Source: VRUE01 sp963703895
GTDB taxonomy: Bacteria; Actinomycetota; Thermoleophilia; Solirubrobacterales; 70-9
Length of the DNA stretch: 64,000 nt
NCBI GenBank assembly: GCA_963703895.1
Contig: CAVPFX010000002.1
Coordinates: 1,364,001-1,428,000, forward strand
Direction of reading: 5' to 3'
The stretch's first letter is position 1. Each line of letters starts with the position of its first letter. Positions 55,830 to 64,000 of this stretch are shown one piece after another. Below the pieces are notes generated by a model. That model did no database searches and was not told the DNA's origin. It worked only from the letters and a program-made list of their open reading frames with translations. The position numbers and the translations under genes are program-made.

Positions 55830-56989
55830 ATGCTCTCGATGATGAGGAAGGTCGTCATCCTTGGGTCGACGGGCTCGATAGGCACGCAGGCGCTGGAGAT
55901 CGTCGCCGCGTCCGATGAGCTCGAAGTGGTTGCGCTTGCGGCTGACTCGAGCTGGGAGCGGGTGCTGGCCCAGGCCAACGAGTGCGGAGCCTGCACCGTC
56001 GCCTTCGCCGATGTCGATTCCGCGCGTGCGGCCCGCGGTGCCTGGGACGGACAGGTGCTCGAGGGTGAGGAGGGCATCCGTGAGCTGATCGTCTCCTCCG
56101 AGCCCGATCTCGTCCTCAACGGCATCGTCGGCGCCGCTGGCCTGGCACCGACGATCGTCGCTCTCGGCGAGGGGATCGACGTCGCCCTCGCCAACAAGGA
56201 GAGCCTGGTGATCGGTGGCGAGCTGACGATGGCCCTCGCCGAGGCGACCGGCGCCCGCCTCTTGCCGGTTGACTCGGAGCACTCGGCCCTCTTCCAGCTG
56301 ATCGGCGCCGAGCGCTCGCCGGGGACGATCGACCGCCTCGTCCTCACCGCTTCTGGCGGCCCTTTCCGCGGTCGCACCGACCTCGATGGTGTCAGCGTCG
56401 AGGAGGCGCTCGCGCACCCGACCTGGGCGATGGGCGGGCGGATCACGATCGACTCGGCGACCCTGATGAACAAGGGTTTCGAGGCGATCGAGGCGCATCA
56501 CCTCTTCGGTGTCCCCTTCGAGGCGATCGAGGTGGTCGTCCATCCCCAGTCGATCGTGCACTCGTTGATCGACCTCAACGACGGCGCCACCCTGGCCCAC
56601 CTCGGCCACCCCGACATGCGGGTGCCGATCTCCTACGCGCTGCACTACCCAGAGCGCGCCGACGTCGACGTGCCGCGCCTTGACCTGGCAAGCGTCGGCC
56701 AGCTCGGCTTCGAGGCGCCCGATCTCGAGACCTTCGCCTGCCTGCAGCTCGCCCTCGATGCCGGCAAGGCGGGGGGACCGCGCCGTGCGTCCTCAATGCC
56801 GCCGACGAGGTCGCCGTCGCCGCTTTCCTCGCCGGAAAGATCGGCTTCACCGCGATCCCGGCGCTGATCGAGCGGGTCCTGGCCGCGATGCCGCCAGCTC
56901 AGCCGACCCATTTCGAGGATCTCTTCGCCGTCGACGCCGAGGCCCGGCGCCGCACCGAAGCGGAGGCAGCGGGGTTGGCACGGGTATGA
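55830..56989 (+). pseudogene. dxr: 1-deoxy-D-xylulose 5-phosphate reductoisomerase Dxr, frameshifted in a G run
   Basis: Second step of the MEP isoprenoid pathway. From ATG 55830 (or 55842): the Rossmann motif VVILGSTGSIGTQALEIV (in pieces), NKESLVIGGELTM, the catalytic VDSEHSALFQLI and the flexible loop TYAL-type region, conserved up to DAGKAGG. At 56771-56776 six G's stand where seven are expected; restoring one gives GGTAPCVLNAADEVAVAAFL and the full C-terminus, ending at TGA 56987-56989 (386 residues). The restored stop overlaps the rseP ATG. An assembly indel is the likeliest cause. Confidence 0.88.
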
Positions 56990-58095
56990 ACTGGCTGCTG
57001 ATCTTCCTCGGCTTCTCGGCGCTGATCATCCTGCACGAGGCCGGCCACTTCTTTGCCGCCAAGGCGACGGGGATGCGGGTCGAGCGCTTCTTCCTCTTCT
57101 TCCCGCCGAAGCTGGTCTCGTTCAAACGCGGTGAGACCGAGTACGGGATCGGGGCGATCCCAGCGGGCGGTTTCGTGAAGATCAGCGGCATGAACCCCGA
57201 TGAGGTTCTGCCCGAGGGAGAAGAGCATCGCGGCTACTACCAGCAGCCGGTCTGGAAGCGAATCGTCGTGATCGGGGCTGGGCCAGCTGTGAACATCGTG
57301 CTCGCCTTCCTGATCTTCTTCTTTGTGTTTCTCGCCCCGGGCAAGGACACCCTGGCAACCGTTGGCCTCGTGGACGCGACTCAGACGGTCGGCGAGATTG
57401 ACCCCGGCACGCCGGCGGCCGAACGCCTTCGCCAGGGTGACCGGATCGTCGCAATCGATGGTCACCGCTACGCGAACCTTTCCGCCGAAGAACGCTTGCT
57501 CCGCTTCGTCAAACAAGTCGGCAGCCACGGGTGCGCAGGCAAACCAGAGGACGGCTGCCTCGCGGCTACGCCGGTAGCGCTGACCGTACGACGGGACGGT
57601 CAGTTGAAGACTGTCACCGTGCGACCCGAATACGACGCCGCCATTGGGCGCACCAGGATCGGCTTCAGCTACGGCAGCAAGATCGTTGAAGGTGGCGCGG
57701 TTGACCGCAGTCTCAACCTGATGTGGCGAGTCACAAGCGGCACGGCTACGGTCTTCAGCAGGCTCTTCGAGGAGGAGCGACGCAAGGAAGTCTCCGGCAT
57801 CGTCGGCATCAGCGATGCGGCCAATCAAACATTGGATGTCAGCACTGAGCGCTCTCTTCTGCTGTTGGGCCTCGTCAGTCTCTCGCTCGGCCTGATCAAC
57901 CTCTTCCCCTTCCTGCCGCTCGACGGCGGCCACATCTTCTGGAGCCTGGTCGAGAAGGTGCGGGGCGAACCGGTTCCCTATCGGGTGATGGAGCGTGCCG
58001 GTGCACTCGGCTTCGTGCTCGTGATCATGCTCTTCTTCCTCGGCCTGACCAACGACGTCGGTCGCCTTACCGGCGAAGGCTTCAACGTCCGCTGA
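56986..58095 (+). CDS. rseP: site-2 zinc metalloprotease, M50 family (RseP/Rip1)
   Basis: Intramembrane protease cutting anti-sigma factors or other membrane substrates. 369 residues. The zinc motif HEAGH is in the first helix (IILHEAGHFFAAKATG, about 15-30); a PDZ domain (about 125-215: IDPGTPAAERLRQGDRIVAIDG, in pieces) and the third zinc ligand in NLFPFLPLDGGHIFW (about 305-319) follow. ATG 56986 overlaps the restored dxr stop (ATGA). In related genomes ispG follows directly; here two leftward genes intervene. Confidence 0.94.
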   Translation: MNWLLIFLGFSALIILHEAGHFFAAKATGMRVERFFLFFPPKLVSFKRGETEYGIGAIPAGGFVKISGMNPDEVLPEGEEHRGYYQQPVWKRIVVIGAGPAVNIVLAFLIFFFVFLAPGKDTLATVGLVDATQTVGEIDPGTPAAERLRQGDRIVAIDGHRYANLSAEERLLRFVKQVGSHGCAGKPEDGCLAATPVALTVRRDGQLKTVTVRPEYDAAIGRTRIGFSYGSKIVEGGAVDRSLNLMWRVTSGTATVFSRLFEEERRKEVSGIVGISDAANQTLDVSTERSLLLLGLVSLSLGLINLFPFLPLDGGHIFWSLVEKVRGEPVPYRVMERAGALGFVLVIMLFFLGLTNDVGRLTGEGFNVR

Positions 58096-58103
58096 GCGCG
58101 GGC

Positions 58104-59036
58104 TTATTTCTTCGCGATGACCTTGAAGGCGTAGGAAGCCGGGCTCGGGTCGAGCTTGCCTGAGGTGTCGCGGGCGCGAACCTTGAAGGTGTGAGAGCCG
58201 AGCGTCAGCGCTTTGGTCGTGAACGGGGAGCGACAGGCCTTGAATGACTTGGCGTCGAGCTTGCACTGAAAGCTCGATTTGGCCTCGTTGGAGCGGAAGC
58301 GGAAGGTCGGGGTGCGGTCGGCGGTTCGCTTGGCTGGCTTGCGCTGCAGGGTCGTCTGGGGAGCACCCGGCCGGGTGCCACCGCCCCCGCCTTCCGATTG
58401 CCCCCCACCTGAGCGGGCGCAGGGGCGCTCGCTGGGGGAAACCGAGTTTGGCCGGGGCGCGGGGAATACCGCCGAGAGATCGGCGGCGCTGTTGTCGTGA
58501 TCGTCGCCGGCCTCGAGCAGCGTTGGACAGCCCGGAGAGATCGTGCGCCGCAGGGCCATCCCGTCGGGGATGACGACCGCCGGGGGCCCGGCCGGGCCAA
58601 GCAGCGAGCCACTGAAGCTGCCCCAGGAGACGCAGTCCAGGGTTTCCCAGCAGACCGCCCCGCCGGCCGGCGAGAGCGCGTCTCCGGCAAGGACTTTGTC
58701 GGCCGCCACGCCGAACTGCGCTTCGGCCGCCGTACTGGCGAGCAGGATCGTGGCCTGGTTGGACCCGTCGGGCACCATCGCGGAGAAGGTCGCCGTGTCG
58801 GTCACTTTGCCGCTTTCGTCATAGGTCGTCAGCGAGTGGCCGGCGACGAAGTTCTGACCGGCCGACCAGGCCTGCAGCTCGACGTATTGGGAGTTGGGCT
58901 GCGCGGTAGAGCCCGCGTAGACCTCGCGGATCGAGATCTCGTGAAAGGTCGCCATGGCCGGGGTCGCCATGAGAGCGGTTCCCGAAAGAGCGAGGAGGAG
59001 GGAGCAGAACGCACCGCGGAGTGGCGCTCTTCTCAC
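58104..59036 (-). CDS. exported protein with lamin-tail-like and beta-sandwich domains (short paralog)
   Basis: 310 residues with a Sec signal (cleavage near AMA, about residue 29). The N-terminal domain (about 30-180: HEISIREVYAGST...YVELQAWSAGQNFV, in pieces) looks like a lamin-tail domain. A Gly/Ser-rich linker leads to one Cys-pair beta-sandwich module (about 225-310: FRFRSNEAKSSFQCKL, HTFKVRARDTSG). It is a shorter paralog of the next gene upstream. GTG 59036 overlaps that gene's stop (GTGA), confirming the start and operon. Function unknown, presumably cell surface. Confidence 0.8.
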   Translation of the reverse strand: MRRAPLRGAFCSLLLALSGTALMATPAMATFHEISIREVYAGSTAQPNSQYVELQAWSAGQNFVAGHSLTTYDESGKVTDTATFSAMVPDGSNQATILLASTAAEAQFGVAADKVLAGDALSPAGGAVCWETLDCVSWGSFSGSLLGPAGPPAVVIPDGMALRRTISPGCPTLLEAGDDHDNSAADLSAVFPAPRPNSVSPSERPCARSGGGQSEGGGGGTRPGAPQTTLQRKPAKRTADRTPTFRFRSNEAKSSFQCKLDAKSFKACRSPFTTKALTLGSHTFKVRARDTSGKLDPSPASYAFKVIAKK

Positions 59037-60811
59037 CCTTTCACCACCTTGAAATTGAGCTTGGCCGGAGTGGGGTCGCTGACTCGGCTGATCGTGGCGC
59101 GGACTTGGAGCACGTGCTTGCCGAAGCCCAGCTTCTTTGTCGTAAAGGGGGAACGGCAGGTGACGAATGGCCCACCGTCGACCTTGCACTGGAACTTCGC
59201 CCCGGCCTGGTTGGAGCTAAAGCGGAAGGTCGGGGTCCGGTCGCGCGTGGTCGCGCTCGCTTTCGCGATCGTCGTGTTTGGCTTGCTCTGCTTGGCCGGC
59301 GACGTTGCCGACGGGCTCGGGCTCGGACCGGCCGTGGCAGCAGCGAGGACGACTGAGAAGCTGTACCCGGCGGGGCTTGGGTCGACGTTGTTGGAGGCGT
59401 CAATCGCCCGCACCTGGAAGGTGTGCGCGCCATCGGTGAGTCCCGAGTAGGAGACGCCCGTCGACGGGCAGCTGCTGAAGTTGCCTCCATCCAACTTGCA
59501 CTGAAAGCTGGACCCGGCCTCGTTCGAGCTGTAGGAGAACGAGGCGACCGGGCTCGAGCTCGGATCGGAAGGCTTCGAGGTGATCGTCGTTTCCGGCGGC
59601 GTTTTGTCTTCCAGCGAGTTGTCGACCGTCCACCCGAACGCGGTGGGCGTCACCTGCGCGTTGCCGGCGGGGTCGATTGCTCGCACGAGGAATTCGTAGT
59701 CACCGTCTGGGAGATCCGAGTAGACCTTGGGCTGCGTGCTGCAGTTCACGAAGTCCGCCTCCAGCGGCTCGAGCCTGCACTCGAATTTGGAGCCCGCCTC
59801 GTTTGAGCTGTATCGAAACGAGGCAGATTTGCCCGGGCTGGGATCTTTGGGTTTGGTGGTGATGGTCGCGCTTGGCGCGATGAGATCGACTTTCCAGGTA
59901 TATGCGGTCGAGGTGCCGGTCCCGTTGGCATTGGCACCGCGCACGCGGAAGGTGTGAAGACCGTCGGCAAGCGGGCCGGCGTAGGCGACTGCGCCCGAGT
60001 CACAGGCGACGTAGGCGCCGAGATCGAGTCTGCACTCAAAGCCCGTTGCCGCAGGCACGCCGTGGAAGGCAAATTCGGCGTTGGTCGACTGGGTCACGCC
60101 CGCCGGCTTGCTGTCGATCGTCACCACGGGTGTTGGGGCCGGCGGGGCGCAGACAGGCGGGCTGGGCACGGTTGCGTAGCTCTGCGGCGAGGGCGCCGCA
60201 TCGAAGAAATCGGTGTCGCTGTCGTTGCTGTCGTCTAGTTCGTCGAGCCGGTTGGCGCAGCTTCCGCGCGATATGCGCCGCTCGATTGAGGAACCGTCGG
60301 GAATCCCAGGGGGATCCACCGCCACCCCGCTGGACGGCGAGGTCGTGCCCGTGAAGTTGCCCCAGGCAACGCAGTCCAGTCCTTCCCAGCAGGCGGCACC
60401 CCCCGAGGCGGGCACGTTGAAGGCAGAGTTGATCATGTCTGGTTTGACCCCGAAAGCAGCCTCAACCCCGTCGTCGCCGACAAGGATTGTCTGCTGGTCG
60501 ACCGAGTGGCCGGGAAGGTCAGCCGGAAAGGTGAAGGTCCCGATCGTGCCCCCCGTCGCGTTGTGCAACGTGACTGAGCGTCCGCCGACGAAATTCTCAT
60601 CTTCGTCGTACATCTGCAGCTCAACGAAGCTCGACTGGGGCTGCGCTGTCGACCCCGGATGGACCTCGCTGACGTAGATCAGATGAAAGGTGGCCAGAGC
60701 CGAACTGGCTGGGACGAGGAGGGCAAGGCAGGCAAACAACGCGCCAGTGAACAGCCGAACTCCCCTCCCGGCACGCAAGCCCTCGCCTTTGCACGAAAAA
60801 TATCTGTGCAT
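59033..60811 (-). CDS. exported multidomain surface protein with four beta-sandwich repeats
   Basis: 592 residues. Signal peptide to about residue 40 (ALA). Lamin-tail-like domain about 41-215 (YVSEVHPGSTAQPQSSFVEL). Then four modules of about 85 residues, each with F-x-Y-SSNEAGS-x-F-x-C-x-L ... C ... DG-x-H-T-F-x-VRA-x-D (starts near residues 228, 313, 400 and 505). Each module has one conserved Cys pair. A Pro/Ser linker precedes the last module, which matches the single module of the downstream paralog. Surface adhesion or matrix binding is a guess. Confidence 0.8.
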   Translation of the reverse strand: MHRYFSCKGEGLRAGRGVRLFTGALFACLALLVPASSALATFHLIYVSEVHPGSTAQPQSSFVELQMYDEDENFVGGRSVTLHNATGGTIGTFTFPADLPGHSVDQQTILVGDDGVEAAFGVKPDMINSAFNVPASGGAACWEGLDCVAWGNFTGTTSPSSGVAVDPPGIPDGSSIERRISRGSCANRLDELDDSNDSDTDFFDAAPSPQSYATVPSPPVCAPPAPTPVVTIDSKPAGVTQSTNAEFAFHGVPAATGFECRLDLGAYVACDSGAVAYAGPLADGLHTFRVRGANANGTGTSTAYTWKVDLIAPSATITTKPKDPSPGKSASFRYSSNEAGSKFECRLEPLEADFVNCSTQPKVYSDLPDGDYEFLVRAIDPAGNAQVTPTAFGWTVDNSLEDKTPPETTITSKPSDPSSSPVASFSYSSNEAGSSFQCKLDGGNFSSCPSTGVSYSGLTDGAHTFQVRAIDASNNVDPSPAGYSFSVVLAAATAGPSPSPSATSPAKQSKPNTTIAKASATTRDRTPTFRFSSNQAGAKFQCKVDGGPFVTCRSPFTTKKLGFGKHVLQVRATISRVSDPTPAKLNFKVVKG

Positions 60812-60887
60812 TATCCCCCTATGTATACGGCATAACCGGGCACAGGGTTCAGATAGGCGGGATCAAGCGTGTCGATACGCTTGCCGC
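60812..60887. promoter_or_regulatory. divergent promoter region, surface-protein operon / ispG
   Basis: 76-nt gap between divergent starts. The AT-rich TATGTATACGGCATAAC (60830-60846) gives a leftward -10 candidate TATACA. An AGGGGGA ribosome-binding site lies just before the leftward ATG. A local inverted pair GCGTGTCGATACGC (60867-60880) precedes ispG. Confidence 0.4.
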
Positions 60888-62141
60888 ATGGCTTCGAAGC
60901 GACAGATCTTTGTCGGCGGGGTGCCGATTGGCGGCGGCGCGCCGGTCGTCGTGCAGACGATGACCAAGACCGAGACCGCCAACCTGGCGGCGACGATGGA
61001 GCAGATCCGCACGGTCGCCGACGCCGGGGCCGACATTGTGCGGGTCGCGGTGCCGCGCGACGAGGACGTCGAGGCGCTGAAGACGATCGTCGTCGACTCG
61101 CCGATCCCGGTGATCGCCGACATCCACTTCAACCACACCCTGGCGTTGAAGGCGATCGACGCCGGCGCCCACTGCATCAGGCTCAACCCGGGCAACATCG
61201 GCGGCCGCGACAAGGTTGCCGAGGTGGCGGAGCGAGCCAACGCGGCGAACGTGCCGATGCGGATCGGGGTCAATTCCGGATCGCTGCCCAAGCACCTGCA
61301 CGCGCTCGAGCGCGAGAGCCCGGTCGAGGCGCTGGTCGCCGCCGCGGTCGAGTTCGTCGAGCTGATGGAGGGCCTCGACTTCGAGAACTTCAAGGTCTCG
61401 ATCAAGTCGACCAACGTGCCCAACACGATCGCCGCCAACCGCCTGCTCTCCGAGAAGATTCCCTACCCGCTGCACCTCGGCATCACCGAGGCCGGGACCA
61501 AGTGGTCCGGGTCGCTCAAGTCTTCGGTCGGCCTCGGCACCCTGCTTGCCGACGGGATCGGCGACACGATCCGGATCAGCCTCTCCACCTTCCACGCCGA
61601 GGAGGAGGTCAAGGTCGCCTGGGAGATCCTCAAGGCGCTGCAGTTGCGCGAGCGCGGCCCGGTCCTGATCGCCTGCCCGACCTGCGGTCGCCTGCAGTTC
61701 GACATGGACTCGGTCGTGGCCGAAATCGAGCAGCGGCTGGAAAGCTACGCCGAGCCGATCGAGGTGGCCGTGCTCGGTTGCGCGGTCAACGGGATCGGCG
61801 AGGCCTCGCACGCCGACTTCGGCATCGCCGGCGCCAAGAACGAGGGCCTGATCTACGCCCACGGCAAGCCGCTGCGCAAGGTCCCTCAGGCGTCGCTCGT
61901 CGACGCACTGTTCGAGGAGATCGACAAGTCGCTCGATCGCGGCGAGGTCGAGTTCGACGAGAACGAGTCGCGCGAGGGTGCGGCTTGGCTGGCCAAGATC
62001 GAGGCGGAAAACGCCGGCGAACTCACCCCCGAGAAGATCGCCCGGATGGAGCACGAAGCGGCCGAAAAGGGCGAGTCGGACAAGGTCCTGCTGGACGAGG
62101 AGACGTCCCCAACAGCCGGACGACGCTTCACCCGCGCCTGA
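60888..62141 (+). CDS. ispG: 4-hydroxy-3-methylbut-2-en-1-yl diphosphate synthase IspG (GcpE)
   Basis: [4Fe-4S] enzyme of the MEP pathway. 417 residues; ATG 60888 begins the homology (MASKRQIFVGGVPIGG). Barrel signatures: VQTMTKTETAN near 20-30, RVAVPRDEDVEAL near 52-64, ADIHFNHTLALKAIDAG and RLNPGNIG near 97-104. Cluster ligands are the two Cys of ACPTCGRLQFD and the Cys in VLGCAVNGIGEASHAD. It shares the isoprenoid pathway with dxr upstream, although separated from it by the two surface-protein genes. Confidence 0.96.
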   Translation: MASKRQIFVGGVPIGGGAPVVVQTMTKTETANLAATMEQIRTVADAGADIVRVAVPRDEDVEALKTIVVDSPIPVIADIHFNHTLALKAIDAGAHCIRLNPGNIGGRDKVAEVAERANAANVPMRIGVNSGSLPKHLHALERESPVEALVAAAVEFVELMEGLDFENFKVSIKSTNVPNTIAANRLLSEKIPYPLHLGITEAGTKWSGSLKSSVGLGTLLADGIGDTIRISLSTFHAEEEVKVAWEILKALQLRERGPVLIACPTCGRLQFDMDSVVAEIEQRLESYAEPIEVAVLGCAVNGIGEASHADFGIAGAKNEGLIYAHGKPLRKVPQASLVDALFEEIDKSLDRGEVEFDENESREGAAWLAKIEAENAGELTPEKIARMEHEAAEKGESDKVLLDEETSPTAGRRFTRA

Positions 62142-62239
62142 GGCGCGATAGCCGGCGCCTGGCGGCGCCCTCGGTCGCTCACGTGCAAAGCACGCTTCGC
62201 TTCCTGCGTCCTGGCCAGCCTCGGCCCTCGCGCCTCAGG
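62137..62239. repeat. inverted-repeat element E between ispG and proS
   Basis: CCTGAGGCGCGA (62137-62148) is exactly complementary to 62228-62239, with an inner hairpin GGCGCC-tggc-GGCGCC. The left arm overlaps the ispG stop codon, as element D does with cdsA. It fills most of the 114-nt gap before proS. Confidence 0.55.
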
Positions 62240-62255
62240 AAATAGACTCGCCGGA

Positions 62256-63770
62256 ATGGCCTCGAAAGGAATCTCGCCGACCCGCGCGGAGGACTTTCCC
62301 GCCTGGTTCCAGAGCGTCGTCCGCGAGGCCGAGGTCGCCGAACTCGCCCACGTCCGTGGCTCGATGGTGATCAGGCCGTGGGGCTACGCGATCTGGGAGT
62401 TGATGCAGGCCGAGCTCGACCGGGAAATCAAGGCGAGCGGCGCTCAGAACGCCTACTTCCCGCTCTTCATCCCCCTCAGCTACTTCGAGGCGGAGGCGAA
62501 GCACGTCCAGGGCTTCGCCAAGGAGATGGCGGTGGTCACCCACCACAGGCTGGAAGAGGATCCCAGTGATCCCGACAAGCTACGGCCGGGAGGGGAGCTG
62601 GCCGAGCCCCTGATCGTGCGGCCGACTTCGGAGACGATCATCGGCAAGTCGTTCGCGAAATGGATCAACTCCTACCGCGACCTGCCGTTGATGGTCAACC
62701 AGTGGGCCAACGTGGTGCGCTGGGAGATGCGACCGCGGGTCCTGCTTCGTACCACCGAGTTCCTCTGGCAGGAGGGCCACACGGCCCACGCCAGCGAGGA
62801 GGAGGCCCGCCGCGAGACCGAGGACATGCTCGAGGTCTACCGGCGCTTCGCCGAGTCGTTCCTGGCGATGCCCGTCGTGACCGGAGAGAAGCCCGAGGAA
62901 GAGCGGTTCCCGGGCGCCGTGATGAGCCTCTCGATCGAGGCGATGATGCAGGACGGCAAGGCGCTGCAGGCCGGTACCTCGCACTACCTGGGACAGAGCT
63001 TCGCCGAGGCGGCCGAGATTGACTTCCTCGACAGCGATGGCGAGCGGCAGTTGGTCCACACCTCTTCCTGGGGTGTCTCCACCCGCCTGCTTGGGGCCTT
63101 GATCATGTCCCACGGCGATGACATCGGCCTGCGCCTGCCGCCCACGGTGGCGCCGCAGCAGGTCGTCGTCATCCCGGTGCTGAGAGGCAAGGACGACGAT
63201 GCTGTCCACGCCGCGGTGGAGGCGCTTGCGGACGAGATCCGCGGGCAGTCCTTTCAGGGCGTGCCGGTGCGCGTCCTGGCCGACTTTCGTGATCGGGAAG
63301 CGGTGGCAAAGCGGTGGGAGTGGACCAGGAAGGGCGTTCCGATCATCATCGAAATTGGCCCGCGTGACCTCGACCAGGAGGTCGTCGCGGTGCGGCGCAG
63401 GGACGACGACGATCTCGGTATGGAGACCCTCCCACGGGGAGAGATCAGCGCCAGCATCGGGTCCATCCTCGAGCAGATACAAGGCGGCTATTTCGAACTG
63501 GCCGCGGAGCGCTTGGCCTCGAGAACGGCGCGGGAGATCGAGAGCCTGGACGAATTCCGGGAGTGGTTTGCCGGTGAGGAGGAGGATGCCGCGGCGAGCG
63601 GCTTCGTCAGGGCTCCCTGGAGTGAAGCGGCGGAGTCGGCTTCTATCCTCGAAGACCTTAGGGTCTCCGTTCGGTGCATCCCCTTCGACCAGCAACTTGC
63701 GCCTGGCAGCGCCTGCGTCCTCACCGGGGAGCCGGCGGTCATCGAAGCGGTGTTCGGCAAGGCGTACTAA
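62256..63770 (+). CDS. proS: prolyl-tRNA synthetase ProS, archaeal/eukaryote-like (type 3)
   Basis: Class II synthetase charging tRNA-Pro. 504 residues; no editing insertion between motifs 2 and 3, and a C-terminal extra domain, as in the archaeal-type ProRS of Thermus and some actinobacteria. Motif 1 VIRPWGYAIWELMQ near 38-51; motif 2 VVRWEMRPRVLLRTTEFLWQEGHTAH (in pieces, about 152-177); motif 3 region GALIMSHGDDIGLRLPP near 280-296; HTSSWGVSTRLLGA. Anticodon domain about 300-400. ATG 62256. Confidence 0.94.
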   Translation: MASKGISPTRAEDFPAWFQSVVREAEVAELAHVRGSMVIRPWGYAIWELMQAELDREIKASGAQNAYFPLFIPLSYFEAEAKHVQGFAKEMAVVTHHRLEEDPSDPDKLRPGGELAEPLIVRPTSETIIGKSFAKWINSYRDLPLMVNQWANVVRWEMRPRVLLRTTEFLWQEGHTAHASEEEARRETEDMLEVYRRFAESFLAMPVVTGEKPEEERFPGAVMSLSIEAMMQDGKALQAGTSHYLGQSFAEAAEIDFLDSDGERQLVHTSSWGVSTRLLGALIMSHGDDIGLRLPPTVAPQQVVVIPVLRGKDDDAVHAAVEALADEIRGQSFQGVPVRVLADFRDREAVAKRWEWTRKGVPIIIEIGPRDLDQEVVAVRRRDDDDLGMETLPRGEISASIGSILEQIQGGYFELAAERLASRTAREIESLDEFREWFAGEEEDAAASGFVRAPWSEAAESASILEDLRVSVRCIPFDQQLAPGSACVLTGEPAVIEAVFGKAY

Positions 63771-63797
63771 CGGCGACGCGGGCGCCACGGGCATCCG

Positions 63798-64000
63798 ATG
63801 AGTGACACGGCGCCCTTCGGTCGTGGCCGGGTCCGCCGGCTCTTCGGCCTCGATCGCAGCGGCCCACCGCCGCGCCAAGTGCAGAAGGGGGAACCGCTCA
63901 ACCCCTGGACCATTCCCAACGCGGTCGGCTACCTGCGGCTCGCCGCCCTGCCGCTCTTCCTTTGGCTCGCCTTTGAATCGGGCGACGGTCGCAGTGCTCC
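63798..64000 (+). CDS. CDP-alcohol phosphatidyltransferase, PgsA-like (5' part only)
   Basis: Only the first 67 codons are in the window. A basic, Pro-rich head of about 34 residues leads to NPWTIPNAVGYLRLAALPLFLWLAF, the usual N-terminus and first helix of phosphatidylglycerophosphate/cardiolipin synthase-type enzymes. The catalytic Asp-rich motif lies beyond the edge. ATG 63798, 27 nt after proS. Consumption of the CdsA product would fit the cluster. The exact family member cannot be set from this fragment. Confidence 0.75.
   Translation, partial: MSDTAPFGRGRVRRLFGLDRSGPPPRQVQKGEPLNPWTIPNAVGYLRLAALPLFLWLAFESGDGRSA

Overview
The window is one contiguous stretch of a G+C-rich actinobacterial chromosome. 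Codon use and gene order are bacterial housekeeping throughout: menaquinone, serine, leucine and histidine synthesis, a complete 16S-23S-5S rRNA operon, the sepF-yggT-lspA division/envelope cluster and the rpsB-tsf-pyrH-frr-uppS-cdsA-dxr-rseP-ispG-proS cluster. The 16S sequence, the short HisG/HisZ pair, the type-3 ProS and exported proteins of the 'ALGGVAVAA' repeat type all suggest class Thermoleophilia (Solirubrobacterales-like). That placement is my inference, not a database result.

Layout. 1-3.9 kb: menA (partial) and menB leftward, menE and ilvC rightward. 4-9.1 kb: a cupin, serC-serA, a quinone-oxidoreductase-like MDR enzyme and a secreted Ca-binding-repeat protein. 9.1-21.5 kb: an MFS exporter leftward, then a branched-chain amino acid region: a leucine-rich leader peptide and leuA, an AbiEi/DUF559-like protein, an XRE-cupin regulator, leuC-leuD, a trans-aconitate-type methyltransferase, leuB, a leftward exported repeat protein, ilvE and a frameshifted cimA. 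21.5-28.1 kb: a DegT aminotransferase, argH, mpg, a frameshifted class A PBP (leftward) and tyrS. 28.1-33.4 kb: the rrn operon, without spacer tRNAs. 33.4-35.8 kb: two alpha/beta hydrolases and a small ORF under a perfect LexA-type box. 35.9-42.9 kb: murA (Cys-to-Asp active site), then hisZ-hisG-hisD-hisB-hisH-hisA, mostly with 4-nt stop/start overlaps, and hisF behind a perfect palindrome. 43-50.9 kb: a polysaccharide deacetylase (leftward), CCA transferase, pgeF, yggS, sepF, an alkaline phosphatase, proC, yggT, lspA and a pseudouridine synthase. 51-64 kb: rpsB to pgsA, interrupted between rseP and ispG by two leftward paralogous exported proteins.

The most interesting non-coding signals are these. 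(1) A candidate leucine attenuator, in which a 19-residue leader with seven Leu codons is itself complementary to the leuA Shine-Dalgarno. (2) A family of about 100-nt inverted-repeat elements with a conserved core but copy-specific, still self-complementary outer arms (three copies). (3) A second family of about 50-nt palindromes with the shared arm TTCCGGTGCGC (three copies). (4) Other long perfect stems in gene gaps, one of which buries the proC start codon. Three conserved genes (cimA, the PBP and dxr) each carry a single-base frameshift, one of them in a G run, which points to indel errors in the assembly rather than real gene loss.
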